NCBI GenBank assembly: GCA_009668945.1
Contig: SBEH01000007.1
Span: 33,169 to 97,168 of the forward strand
DNA from: Actinomycetota bacterium
GTDB taxonomy: Bacteria > Actinomycetota > Coriobacteriia > Anaerosomatales > Anaerosomataceae
Direction of reading: 5' to 3'
Length of the DNA: 64,000 nucleotides
Below, piece after piece: positions 54,514 to 64,000 of this stretch. The notes beneath the pieces were generated by a model. It ran no database searches and was not told the origin of the DNA. It saw nothing but the letters and a program-made list of their open reading frames with translations. The translations under genes were made by a program, and so were the position numbers. How positions within the stretch are numbered: position 1 is the stretch's first letter; each line of letters opens with the position of its first letter.

Positions 54514-55379
54514 TGGGCCGCTTCCGCGACATGCTAGAGGCCGGGGAGTTCGTCATCACCGGAGAGATCGCGCCGCCGAAGGGCGCCGACCTCACGCCGA
54601 TGCACGCCTCGGTGGACCTGCTCGCGCCGCACTGCGACGCGCTCAACGTGACCGACAACCAGGGTGCCAGCCTGCATCTGGCGAGCCTCGCGGCGTCGAA
54701 GGCGATTCTCGACCGCGGCATCGAGCCGATCTTCCAGCAGACGTGCCGCGACCGGAACCGCCTGGCGCTGCAGTCCGACCTGCTCGCCGCCTGGTCGCTC
54801 GGCCTGGAGAACGTGCTGATCGTGACGGGCGACGATCCCCGGGCAGGCGACCACCCCAACGCGAAGGGCGTCTTCGATCTCGACTCCACGCAGCTCGCAC
54901 AGGTCGCCGTCGGCCTGAACGAAGGCCACGACATGACGGGCCGCGAGCTCGAAGGAGCCACCGGCTTCTACATCGGCGGAGCGATGTTCCCCGAGGCGGA
55001 GCCTTGGGACGTGCAGCTAGCTCGCACGGAACAGAAGATGGAAGCGGGCATTCGCTTCTTCCAGACGCAGGCCGTCTTCGACATCGGCAAACTCGAGCGT
55101 GCCGTCGAGGCGCTCAGGCCTCTCGGCGCCAAGCTCATCGCCGGCGTTCTGGTGCTGCGCAGTCCGCGCGTCATCGATTTTGTGAACAACCACCTTGCCG
55201 GGCTCATGATCCCGGACGCGATAGCCGAGCGCATCCGCGGGGCCGAGAATCCGGCCGAAGAGGCCATCCGTCTCGCCTCCGAGCAGGTGCGCGAGATCAG
55301 GCAGATCGCCGACGGGGTCCACGTGATGCCGCTCGGCCTGGACCGCGCGATCGGCCGGATCCTGGGCGAGGAGGAGTAG
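54513..55379 (+). CDS. metF: Methylenetetrahydrofolate reductase
   Basis: Reduces 5,10-methylene-THF to 5-methyl-THF, the methyl donor for MetH. The 288-aa TIM-barrel protein has FVITGEIAPPKGAD near the N-terminus with the conserved glutamate, NVTDNQGASLHL, VLIVTGDDPRAGDHPNAKGV, and RFFQTQAVFDI. GTG 54513 overlaps the metV stop codon (TAGTG) and has GAAGG upstream; the longer frame from 54306 lies inside metV. Confidence 0.95.
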   Translation: MGRFRDMLEAGEFVITGEIAPPKGADLTPMHASVDLLAPHCDALNVTDNQGASLHLASLAASKAILDRGIEPIFQQTCRDRNRLALQSDLLAAWSLGLENVLIVTGDDPRAGDHPNAKGVFDLDSTQLAQVAVGLNEGHDMTGRELEGATGFYIGGAMFPEAEPWDVQLARTEQKMEAGIRFFQTQAVFDIGKLERAVEALRPLGAKLIAGVLVLRSPRVIDFVNNHLAGLMIPDAIAERIRGAENPAEEAIRLASEQVREIRQIADGVHVMPLGLDRAIGRILGEEE

Positions 55380-55385
55380 GCCGCC

Positions 55386-56978
55386 GTGCGTCGCATCGCC
55401 CTGTACAGCGATGTGCACGCGAACACGGTCGCACTGGAAGTGGTTTCGGCCGAGATGGCCTTCGGCGGGCTCGAGGAGCGCTACTGCCTCGGTGACCTCG
55501 TGGGGCTCGGGCCGCACCCCGAAGAGGCTGTCGCGCTCGTCCGCGCGTACGGCGACCGGGTGATCCAGGGCAACTACGACCGTGCGATCGGTTCGCACCT
55601 CCGGAGTCCCGGCAGCGATTTCTCCACGGCGCAGGAGGAACTCGACGGCGCCGAGGCCTACGCGTTCACCATCGCCGAGACAAGCCGCGCGGTCGCCGAC
55701 TACCTGTACGTCCTGCCACGCGAGCTGCGTATCGAGGAGAACGGCGCACGCATCATCCTGTGTCACGCGACTCCGCGCCTGGTGAGCGAGATCGTTCCCG
55801 CCGACACCTCCTCCGCGCAGCTGACGATCCTTGTTCGCGACGCGCATGCGGACGTGGTGTGCTGCGGTCATACGCATGTCCCGATCCACCGGAGCATCCC
55901 GACCGGGGGCGGTCCGGTGCACTGGGTCAACGTCGGCTCTGTCGGCAGACCGCGAGACGGCGACCCCCGGGCCGCATGGGTCGAGCTAGTGATCGGTACA
56001 CAGGCCGAGGTCGTGGGCGCTGCCTCCATCGACGTCGCGGCGCGGCGCATCGGCGAGTCCGAGATGTGGCTGGGAGTCGTCATCCACCGCATCGCGTACG
56101 ACACCGACGCGGTTGCGCGCGACATGGTCCGGCGTGGACTGCCGGCAACGCTCGCGGCCGGCATCCGTCTCGGACGCGAGGAACACGACGTCGTGGCCGA
56201 CGATGCTGCCAGGCGTTCTGCCGCCGCCGCAGAACCGGAGCCCGACCCGGGCGACCGTTCGCAGCGCGCTGGCGACCGCCTCGCGTGCGGTCATCTGCCC
56301 GAGGACGAGTGCGGCTGCAACATGGACGAGCGGATCGCCGCGTACGAGTCGCTCGCCCGGATCCTCCGGGGCGACATCGCCGAGGTCTCCCCGGCGCTGC
56401 AGCGGCTGCGTGCCGCGATGCGGAGCTGTCGCGTGAACCGCAACGTCGACGAGAGTGCCATCGTGGACGCGTTCGAGCGCGCGCACATCGTGCTGAGAAC
56501 GGCGGCGGGCAGGGACGCGCTGGAGGCCGAGCGCGAGCGCCTGTACGGCCTCCAGTCGGGATTCGATCCCTTCGCGCACGTGCTCTCGCCCGACGAGGTC
56601 ACCTACGTTTCAGGGGATGTCCGGGAACACACCGCCGCGCTGGAACGGGCGTACCAGGGAGCGTTCTTCTCCATCCCCCGTACTTCGGCCGGTACGTATC
56701 CCCCCGGGCACATCACCATCGAACTTGGATTCATGGCGCACTGCCTGCGTGCATCGGCCGCAGGAGATCCGAGAGCGATCGACCGCGCGCGGGTGTTCTT
56801 CGTGGAGCATCTCGCCGAGTGGGCCGTGCTGTTCTCGGTGGTGGTGGCGCAGCAGGCACGCGAACCGGTGATGCGCTACGCGGGTCTGTCGCTCGACAAG
56901 CTCCTTGCGTGCGAGGCAGCACTGTTCCGCCGCGCCGTTCCCGAGCTTCCGGACCAGCGCTCGTTCCTGCCAGGGTAG
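55386..56978 (+). CDS. Metallophosphoesterase fused to a TorD-like molybdoenzyme chaperone domain
   Basis: Residues 1 to ~245 form a calcineurin-like phosphoesterase of the YfcE/ApaH type: ALYSDVHANTVALE, CLGDLVGLGPHP, QGNYDRA, LCHATPR and CCGHTHVPIH are its metal motifs. A linker follows with a cysteine group CGHLPEDECGC near residue 303. The C-terminal ~200 residues resemble TorD/DmsD chaperones: YPPGHITIELGFMAHCLRA and VFFVEHLAEWAVLFSVVVAQ, the pattern that binds twin-arginine molybdoenzyme precursors. No stop or frameshift marks the junction. The start is GTG six bases after metF, so it may be read with the met operon. A MoaE-like gene follows. Confidence 0.82.
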   Translation: MRRIALYSDVHANTVALEVVSAEMAFGGLEERYCLGDLVGLGPHPEEAVALVRAYGDRVIQGNYDRAIGSHLRSPGSDFSTAQEELDGAEAYAFTIAETSRAVADYLYVLPRELRIEENGARIILCHATPRLVSEIVPADTSSAQLTILVRDAHADVVCCGHTHVPIHRSIPTGGGPVHWVNVGSVGRPRDGDPRAAWVELVIGTQAEVVGAASIDVAARRIGESEMWLGVVIHRIAYDTDAVARDMVRRGLPATLAAGIRLGREEHDVVADDAARRSAAAAEPEPDPGDRSQRAGDRLACGHLPEDECGCNMDERIAAYESLARILRGDIAEVSPALQRLRAAMRSCRVNRNVDESAIVDAFERAHIVLRTAAGRDALEAERERLYGLQSGFDPFAHVLSPDEVTYVSGDVREHTAALERAYQGAFFSIPRTSAGTYPPGHITIELGFMAHCLRASAAGDPRAIDRARVFFVEHLAEWAVLFSVVVAQQAREPVMRYAGLSLDKLLACEAALFRRAVPELPDQRSFLPG

Positions 56979-57038
56979 TCCCGCAATGCGCGTGCTATCA
57001 TTCGCGCATATCGCGCCGTCGGGGAGGGGGTTCGAGGG

Positions 57039-57419
57039 ATGACCACCGGCGAGCGACCCAGTCTGGACGCATGGCTGGCCGAGGCGAAAGCCGGCCAGGG
57101 CGCGGCCGACGCCGGGATCTACCTGTGCCACTGCGGCGTGGTGCGCGCCTGCTCCCGGGACGGGCGGTCAGTCACCGGCATGGACCTTGAGGTCGACCGC
57201 GAGCGCCTCGAGGAGATCCTGTCCACCGCCAGGCTCATGGAAGGGGTCTCCGCGATTCGGGCATGGGTCAACGAGGGTCATCTCGAAGTCGGCGACGACA
57301 TCATGTGCGTCATGGTGGGCGGGGACACGCGGGACAACGTTCTCGAGGCGCTCACCGCCCTCGTGCGCATGATCAGGTCCGAAGTCGTGACCAGGACCGA
57401 ACTGTACCCCGAGGGATAG
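57039..57419 (+). CDS. MoaE-like molybdopterin synthase large-subunit homologue
   Basis: The 126-aa protein has the MoaE-like pattern GIYLCHCGVVR, a helical middle part, IRAWVNEGHLEVGDDIMCVMVG, and DNVLEALTALVRMIRSEVVTRTELYPEG. MoaE adds sulfur from MoaD to cyclic pyranopterin monophosphate. The C-terminal lysine pair of MoaE (WKKE-like) is replaced by RTE, so catalysis may be altered. GGGGAGGGGG precedes the ATG; TATCAT at 56996-57001 could be the -10. The TorD-like domain encoded upstream supports a molybdenum-enzyme context. A divergent or regulatory relative cannot be excluded. Confidence 0.68.
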   Translation: MTTGERPSLDAWLAEAKAGQGAADAGIYLCHCGVVRACSRDGRSVTGMDLEVDRERLEEILSTARLMEGVSAIRAWVNEGHLEVGDDIMCVMVGGDTRDNVLEALTALVRMIRSEVVTRTELYPEG

Positions 57420-57459
57420 CCCCACCCGCGTCCGATCACCCATACAGAAAGGCAGTCGC

Positions 57460-58854
57460 ATGCATATCGTCGTACTCGGCGGAGGGCCCGGCGGATACAG
57501 CGCAGCGTTCGAGGCGGCCCGTCTCGGCGCGACCGTGACACTCGTTGAGGCCGATCGGCTGGGAGGCACCTGTCTGAACCGCGGCTGCATCCCCACGAAG
57601 ACCATCCTGCGCTCGGCGCGGATCATGGCCGACGTGCGCGACGCCGCGGCGTTTGGTCTCAACGCCGCTGTCGCAACCGCCGACATCGACGCGCTGCGAG
57701 CGCGCAAGGAGTCGGTCGTCGACGAGCTCGTCTCCCAGATCGAGGGCTCGGCGAAGCGGTACAAGGTGCGTGTCGTGAACGGTACCGGCAGGCTAGCATC
57801 GCCGAAGTCGGTGGAGGTGGCGCTCGCCGGGGGTGGGAGCGAGACGGTGGAGGGAGACGTCATCATCCTGGCTACCGGCTCGGTCGTCTTCAAGTTGCCC
57901 AACATCGACCACGAGCTGGAAGGCGTGTGGACCAGCGACGATGCTGTGGCGCTTTCGGAGATCCCGAAGGACGTAGTGATCGTGGGCGGAGGCGTCATCG
58001 GACTCGAGTTCGCGTGTGCGTACGCGGCTTTCGGGAGCGTCGTCCATGTGGTCGAACTCATGGACCAGGTCCTGCCGGGCAACGACAAGCGCGTGGTCAA
58101 GCAGGCGCAGACCTCGCTCGAGGAGATGGGCGTCGGCTTCTACCTCGGCGACGCTGTCGAGAAGGTCGAGCGTGTGGATGGGCGCATGTACGCCTTCCTC
58201 AGGAGCGGGACCGTGCTCGAGTCGGACATGGTGCTGAGCGCGGTAGGCAGGATGCCCAACTCGGCGGGTCTCGGCTTCCCGGAGGCGGGCATCGAGATGG
58301 ACCGGGCGGCCGTGAAAGTCGACGAGTACTTCCGCACCACTGTCGATGGCGTATATGCGATCGGCGACCTGATCGGCGGGATGATGCTCGCCCATGTCGC
58401 CGAGGAAGAGGGCGTGGTGGCGGCGCGCAACGCCGTGGCGGAGTTCTCGACCGTCGGGGCCGAGGCCCATCTCGAGAGCGTGCGGTACGACTGCATCCCT
58501 GCGTGCGTCTACACCTTCCCTGAAGTGGCGGTCGTCGGCAGCGGACGTGATGCGGCCAAGGAGCGGGGCATCGACGCCATTCAGGCTGTCTCGAAGTTCT
58601 CCGCCAACGCCAAGGCACTTGGCGAGGGCGAGTCCGGCGGGTTCGTGCAGGTGGTGGCCGAGAACGGCACCGGGCGCATCGTCGGCTGCCAGATCGTCGG
58701 ACCGCATGCTGTGGAGACCATCCACGAGATAGCGGTCGCGATGAAGCACGGGCTTACCGTCCGCCAGCTGGCCGAAACGGTCCACGCTCACCCGACCGTC
58801 TCCGAGGTCATCCGTGCTGCGTGTGCCGATGCAGCCGGCAAGTGCGGGTGCTAG
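57460..58854 (+). CDS. lpd: Dihydrolipoyl dehydrogenase
   Basis: This flavoprotein reoxidises dihydrolipoyl groups of 2-oxoacid dehydrogenases or the glycine cleavage H protein with NAD+. The 464-aa protein has FAD-binding VVLGGGPGGYSAAFEAARLG, the redox disulfide GGTCLNRGCIPTK, NAD-binding VIVGGGVIGLEFACAY, YAIGDLIGG and the C-terminal HAHPTVSEV His-Glu pair. It ends CADAAGKCGC, an unusual short cysteine tail. The lipA gene follows almost at once. Confidence 0.95.
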   Translation: MHIVVLGGGPGGYSAAFEAARLGATVTLVEADRLGGTCLNRGCIPTKTILRSARIMADVRDAAAFGLNAAVATADIDALRARKESVVDELVSQIEGSAKRYKVRVVNGTGRLASPKSVEVALAGGGSETVEGDVIILATGSVVFKLPNIDHELEGVWTSDDAVALSEIPKDVVIVGGGVIGLEFACAYAAFGSVVHVVELMDQVLPGNDKRVVKQAQTSLEEMGVGFYLGDAVEKVERVDGRMYAFLRSGTVLESDMVLSAVGRMPNSAGLGFPEAGIEMDRAAVKVDEYFRTTVDGVYAIGDLIGGMMLAHVAEEEGVVAARNAVAEFSTVGAEAHLESVRYDCIPACVYTFPEVAVVGSGRDAAKERGIDAIQAVSKFSANAKALGEGESGGFVQVVAENGTGRIVGCQIVGPHAVETIHEIAVAMKHGLTVRQLAETVHAHPTVSEVIRAACADAAGKCGC

Positions 58855-58855
58855 C

Positions 58856-59740
58856 GTGCACTACGAGCACGGCATATCATCCCAGCGGCTGCCCAGCTGG
58901 CTACGCCGCCCGATTGCTCGCGGTGGCGAGTACAGCGCGGTCGAGGGGCTGCTGGAGGAGCTGCACCTGAGCACGGTGTGTCGCGAGGCGAAGTGCCCGA
59001 ACCGTGGCGAGTGCTACGCGAGCGGCACGGCCACGTTCCTGATCGCAGGCGATTCTTGCACGCGCAGCTGCCGCTTCTGCGCGGTGGAGACGCGGCCTCC
59101 GCAGCCGCTTCAGGCCGACGAGCCGGCGCGGGTCGCCGACGCTGTCGCGCGTATGGGCCTCCGGCATGCGGTGATAACGATGGTGACCCGCGACGACCTC
59201 CCCGACGGTGCCGCCGGTCACGTGGTCGCCACGATCCGGGCGGTCCGTGAGGCCGCCCCGGGTGTTGCGGTCGAGGTACTCGTGAGCGACTTCGGCGGGA
59301 ACGGGGCGGCGATCGACGCCGTGGTTGATGCGCGTCCTGACGTGTTCAACCACAACCTCGAAACGGTGCCGCGGCTCTACGCCGAGGTACGACCGGGAGC
59401 CGACTACGCCCGGAGCCTCGAGGTGCTGGCGCGCGCGAAGCGCCGTGCGCCGTCGATGGCGACGAAGTCGGGGCTGATGCTGGGTCTCGGCGAGTCCGTG
59501 TCCGAGGTGCGCAACGTCATGAAGGACCTGCGCGCCGTGGGCTGCGACTACCTGACGCTCGGCCAGTACCTGCGCCCGAGCCCCGCGCACCTGCCGGTGG
59601 CCGAGTTCGTGGATTCCGGCGTATTCGTGCTGCTCGCCAAGTCGGGGCGCCGAATGGGATTCGCGGGGGTGGCGAGTGCGCCGTTCGTGCGGTCGAGCTA
59701 CCACGCATCGGAGATGGCGGGACAGACGGGCGGTACCTAG
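58856..59740 (+). CDS. lipA: Lipoyl synthase
   Basis: A radical SAM enzyme that inserts two sulfurs into octanoyl groups to make lipoyl cofactor. The auxiliary cluster ligands are CREAKCPNRGEC and the radical SAM motif CTRSCRFC. The conserved RSSYHA at the C-terminus supplies the serine ligand of the auxiliary cluster. GTG 58856 is chosen, one base after the lpd stop; ATG 58829 within lpd is a possible alternative that adds nine residues. lpd-lipA form a lipoate-related pair; no lipB is in the window. Confidence 0.94.
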   Translation: MHYEHGISSQRLPSWLRRPIARGGEYSAVEGLLEELHLSTVCREAKCPNRGECYASGTATFLIAGDSCTRSCRFCAVETRPPQPLQADEPARVADAVARMGLRHAVITMVTRDDLPDGAAGHVVATIRAVREAAPGVAVEVLVSDFGGNGAAIDAVVDARPDVFNHNLETVPRLYAEVRPGADYARSLEVLARAKRRAPSMATKSGLMLGLGESVSEVRNVMKDLRAVGCDYLTLGQYLRPSPAHLPVAEFVDSGVFVLLAKSGRRMGFAGVASAPFVRSSYHASEMAGQTGGT

Positions 59741-60780
59741 CAGCCGCGTGCGTCGGCAGCCGGCGCCGAGCAGTTCCGTCCGCTCGACTTCGCGGAGTAC
59801 AGCGACCGGTCGGCGGCCGCCAGAAGGCTTTCGATCCTGCGCCGGGGCGATCCCGGAGGGTCCTTGGCCACAACGCCGCCGATGCTCACGGTGAGCGGTA
59901 TCGGCGCCCCGCCCTCGGTCCGGACGTCCAGTTCGCGCACCGTGTTCGTGATGCGGTCGCACAGCTCGCGGTACTCATCGGCGTCCGTCTCCGGGGCAAT
60001 GACCGCGAACTCGTCCCCGCCGTATCGGATCACCAGATCGGACGCGCGAGTGGCCTTGCGCAGTGCACGCGCGATCGCCTGCAGGGCCTTGTCGCCTTCG
60101 GCATGTCCGTGGGTGTCGTTGACCGCCTTGAAGAAGTCGACGTCGATCAGCAAGACGGTGAGCGGATGGCCGTAGCGTGCGGACCACGCCGACCACTGCG
60201 GCAGATGTGTCTGCAGCGCACGGCGGTTGTACAGGCCCGTCAGCATGTCGTGCGTGGCGTAGACGGCCAGGCGCAGATTGTCCCGCCACGTGCGTGAGAG
60301 TGTTGCTGCAAGCAGGCCCGCGAGCGAATCGGGCGGGTAGTGCTCGCCGATGGCATCCACGAGCCGCTGAAGGTGCGACTGATACGACGCGTGTCGCCGC
60401 TCCGCCCTCGCCGGTTCCGTGAGTTCGATCAGCTCGCCGAAGACCGGATCGATCATGTAGAACTCGAGCCGCGCTGCGAGCGCGAGCATCCCTTCGGTGG
60501 ACAGCTGCTCGAGATGCTCGGTCGGTATCGTCGAGAGTTCGTCGTGTAGCGTACGCAGTCGATCTGCCAGCTCATCGGTGTCGTTGACCAGATCCGGAAG
60601 CAGGCCCTGCTCCCACGCGTCGAGCAGGCCCTCCCACCAGCCGCTGTGCTGCGCTTCGTCCGCCTGGAGCTGCAGAAAGACCGCGCTGAGATCGGGATCG
60701 GAGCAGACCGCGGCAAGCTCCCCGTACAGATTCTCGGCGTAGTCGTCCATCTTCACGCACAGCTCGAGGATCTCGCGCAT
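59737..60780 (-). CDS. Diguanylate cyclase (GGDEF) with ferritin-like N-terminal domain
   Basis: The C-terminal GGDEF domain (about residues 190-347) has RYGGDEFAV, the signature of active cyclases making c-di-GMP, and DVDFFKAVNDTHGHAEGDKA, the preceding substrate motif. Residues 1-60 look like rubrerythrin/ferritin-type helices with MDDYAENLYGELA and DEAQH, residues that could bind a diiron or other metal centre. The middle is helical. ATG 60780 has GGGGGAAGCACG upstream; the frame is open to 60810. It converges with lipA, overlapping by four bases. Confidence 0.88.
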   Translation of the reverse strand: MREILELCVKMDDYAENLYGELAAVCSDPDLSAVFLQLQADEAQHSGWWEGLLDAWEQGLLPDLVNDTDELADRLRTLHDELSTIPTEHLEQLSTEGMLALAARLEFYMIDPVFGELIELTEPARAERRHASYQSHLQRLVDAIGEHYPPDSLAGLLAATLSRTWRDNLRLAVYATHDMLTGLYNRRALQTHLPQWSAWSARYGHPLTVLLIDVDFFKAVNDTHGHAEGDKALQAIARALRKATRASDLVIRYGGDEFAVIAPETDADEYRELCDRITNTVRELDVRTEGGAPIPLTVSIGGVVAKDPPGSPRRRIESLLAAADRSLYSAKSSGRNCSAPAADARGC

Positions 60781-60870
60781 CGTGCTTCCCCCTAAGGCGT
60801 CCGCCGGCACGTTGCCGAAGCGTGCCCCACAGCCCGTCGCGAAACCTGAGCCAGCCGCCGCGGACTGCTA

Positions 60871-60888
60871 TACCATGACCCTATGGTA
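60871..60888 (+). promoter_or_regulatory. Inverted repeat overlapping the UPF0280 start codon
   Basis: TACCAT-N6-ATGGTA spans the ATG at 60883 and overlaps a TATACC -10-like box (60869-60874). If the message is leaderless, a protein bound here would block both transcription and the start codon. No regulator is named. Confidence 0.4.
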
Positions 60889-61614
60889 TGGGAGCCACGC
60901 CGATATCGCCAGCGTGCGGACGCTGCCGGGCTCGTCACTTTCGAGGTTGTCCACGGAGAGACGGACTTGCAGGTGAGCGCCACTCGCAGCCTTCGCGCCG
61001 AGGCGGCCGAGGTGGTCGCCTCGGTCCGCGCGGACCTCGAGGGGTACATCGCGGCACACCCGCGGTTCGCCGAGAGCTTCGTGCCGGTCGCGGTGGAGCC
61101 CGACGCCCCCGAGATCGTCCGTGCAATGGCCGAGGCGGCCGAGGCATCGGGCGTCGGCCCTATGGCAGCGGTCGCGGGCGCCGTCGCCGAAGCCGTCGCG
61201 CGCGGGCTCGCGGAGTTGTCGCGAGAGGTCATCGTCGAGAACGGCGGGGACCTCTACCTGATAGGCGACTCGCCGCGCCGCGTGCTTCTGCTCGCCGGCG
61301 ACTCACCGCTGTCCGGCAGGATCGCCGTCGAGCTTGCGGCTGCATCGCTACCCGCGGCATTGTGCACCTCGTCGGGGACCGTCGGGCACAGCGTCAGCCT
61401 CGGGTCGGCGCACGCGGTGACCGTGCTCGCGGATCGGGGAGCGGTGGCGGACGCGGCCGCCACGGCCGCGGGGAACCTGGTGCATGGTGCTGATGACATC
61501 CACCGTGCGCTCGAGCGCGCGCTCGCGGTTCCGGGCGTGCGGGGCGCGGTGGTGCTGGCCGGGGACAGCTTCGGCGTGCTCGGCGATGTCACGCTCGTAC
61601 GGGTCACGGAGTAG
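60883..61614 (+). CDS. UPF0280 family protein (ApbE-like fold)
   Basis: The 243-aa protein has the UPF0280 pattern: MVWEPRRYRQR at the start, SREVIVENGGDLYLIG in the middle, and CTSSGTVGHSVSLGSAHAV, which echoes the flavin-transferase ApbE. This family is often found in anaerobes and methanogens with unknown activity. No signal peptide is seen. ATG 60883 lacks a Shine-Dalgarno sequence and sits eight bases after TATACC, so it may be translated from a leaderless mRNA. Confidence 0.86.
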   Translation: MVWEPRRYRQRADAAGLVTFEVVHGETDLQVSATRSLRAEAAEVVASVRADLEGYIAAHPRFAESFVPVAVEPDAPEIVRAMAEAAEASGVGPMAAVAGAVAEAVARGLAELSREVIVENGGDLYLIGDSPRRVLLLAGDSPLSGRIAVELAAASLPAALCTSSGTVGHSVSLGSAHAVTVLADRGAVADAAATAAGNLVHGADDIHRALERALAVPGVRGAVVLAGDSFGVLGDVTLVRVTE

Positions 61615-61755
61615 CGCTGAGACGCTGCCGATGTCGGCGCTTCGGCGCATAATCTCGTTGAAGGTGCGTTCAGGCGACGCGCCGGGTCGTCGTGGTATGT
61701 GTGGTCGGACGCGCGTGCGCCGATCGAAATGGACCGCCGGAGGGATGGGGCGCTG

Positions 61756-62049
61756 ATGGACAGTATCGATGAGCTGGACATGTTCGAAGCCGACCGACGG
61801 CTGGCACTGTACAACGAGTACCGCGACGCGGCGCGCGTCTTCACGTACTACGTGGAGACCGAGCTCAGGGCATACCTCGCCAACGAGGTCGAGGTCGAGC
61901 CGGTCGCAGGTTCGGGCGGCACGTACTTCAAGGTCGTCCTCAAGGATGTCTGGATCTACGAGGCCGAGCGCAACAACCGGTTCGTGCCGGAGGCGGTCAT
62001 CTACTCGGTGAACGACGTGCACGTCCAGACGCTCAAAGGCGAGGAGTAG
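61756..62049 (+). CDS. DUF2469 family protein
   Basis: The 97-aa protein matches the actinobacterial DUF2469 pattern ADRRLALYNEYRDAARVFTY, VETELRAYLANEVEV and GGTYFKVVLKDVWIYEAERN. The function is unknown; in actinobacteria the gene is usually near rnhB or DNA-repair genes. ATG 61756 is preceded by GGAGGGATGGGG; the frame is open to 61699. It lies seven bases before ligA and is probably co-transcribed with it. Confidence 0.85.
   Translation: MDSIDELDMFEADRRLALYNEYRDAARVFTYYVETELRAYLANEVEVEPVAGSGGTYFKVVLKDVWIYEAERNNRFVPEAVIYSVNDVHVQTLKGEE

Positions 62050-64000
<1,951 letters not shown>

Noticed and set aside
57019..57032. GGTTCGAGG resembling a tRNA T-loop
   Set aside because: No acceptor, D or anticodon stems surround it; it is the ribosome-binding region of the MoaE-like gene.

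Overview
The window is about 64 kb of GC-rich, densely coded bacterial chromosome. The gene set suggests an anaerobic member of the Actinomycetota, probably close to Coriobacteriia. The clues are a GuaB3-type IMP dehydrogenase relative beside guaA, a DUF2469 protein beside ligA, PHO boxes built from 11-bp units, CWB2 cell-wall repeats, a rotary V/A-type ATPase, the MetV/MetF pair and sulfide-type homocysteine synthesis. The taxonomic placement is inference. No rRNA, tRNA, CRISPR array, insertion sequence or prophage was seen.

Layout, left to right. 1-3.2 kb: 3' end of a V/A-ATPase operon (A, B, D). 3.3-7.8 kb: a hypothetical gene, a nitroreductase, a family 4 uracil-DNA glycosylase and the t6A operon tsaE-tsaB-(rimI-tsaD fusion). 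7.8-10 kb: groES-groEL behind a promoter and CIRCE operator. 10-15 kb: a cysteine-rich small protein, a LysE exporter, ychF, a secreted CWB2 amidase and the first DUF5648-repeat protein. 15-19.1 kb: guaB3-guaA and chorismate mutase-DAHP synthase. 19.2-24.1 kb: a small zinc-ribbon protein, pcrA, a CBS/DRTGG pyrophosphatase and a PAP2 phosphatase. 24-30.4 kb: phosphate regulon (PhoR-like kinase and PhoB/PhoP-like regulator divergent from pstSCAB, with a five-unit PHO-box array between). 30.5-39.7 kb: an MFS transporter, an FMN glutamate synthase-like protein divergent from glnA, a DDTD protein, threonine synthase, a GNAT enzyme and an ApgM-family protein that may be the homoserine kinase. 39.8-49.3 kb: five more DUF5648-repeat secreted proteins with a SHOCT protein, an EamA transporter and a Nudix hydrolase among them. 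49.4-57 kb: promoter, methionine T-box leader and the operon for homocysteine synthesis, MetH, MetV and MetF, followed by a metallophosphoesterase-TorD fusion. 57-64 kb: a MoaE-like protein, lpd-lipA, a ferritin-like/GGDEF cyclase, a UPF0280 protein, a DUF2469 protein and a ligA cut by the window end.

The strongest system-level observations are: (i) six secreted proteins that share one C-terminal module of exactly three DUF5648 repeats but carry unrelated N-terminal domains, which looks like a reusable surface module; (ii) a T-box (ATG specifier) controlling a complete sulfide-to-methionine operon in which MetH lacks its reactivation domain; (iii) a metallophosphoesterase fused to a TorD-like molybdoenzyme chaperone next to a divergent MoaE-like protein; (iv) an ApgM-family gene near thrC that may fill the homoserine kinase step; (v) a diguanylate cyclase with a ferritin-like N-terminal domain. 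All functions are read from motifs and gene context; no database search was run.
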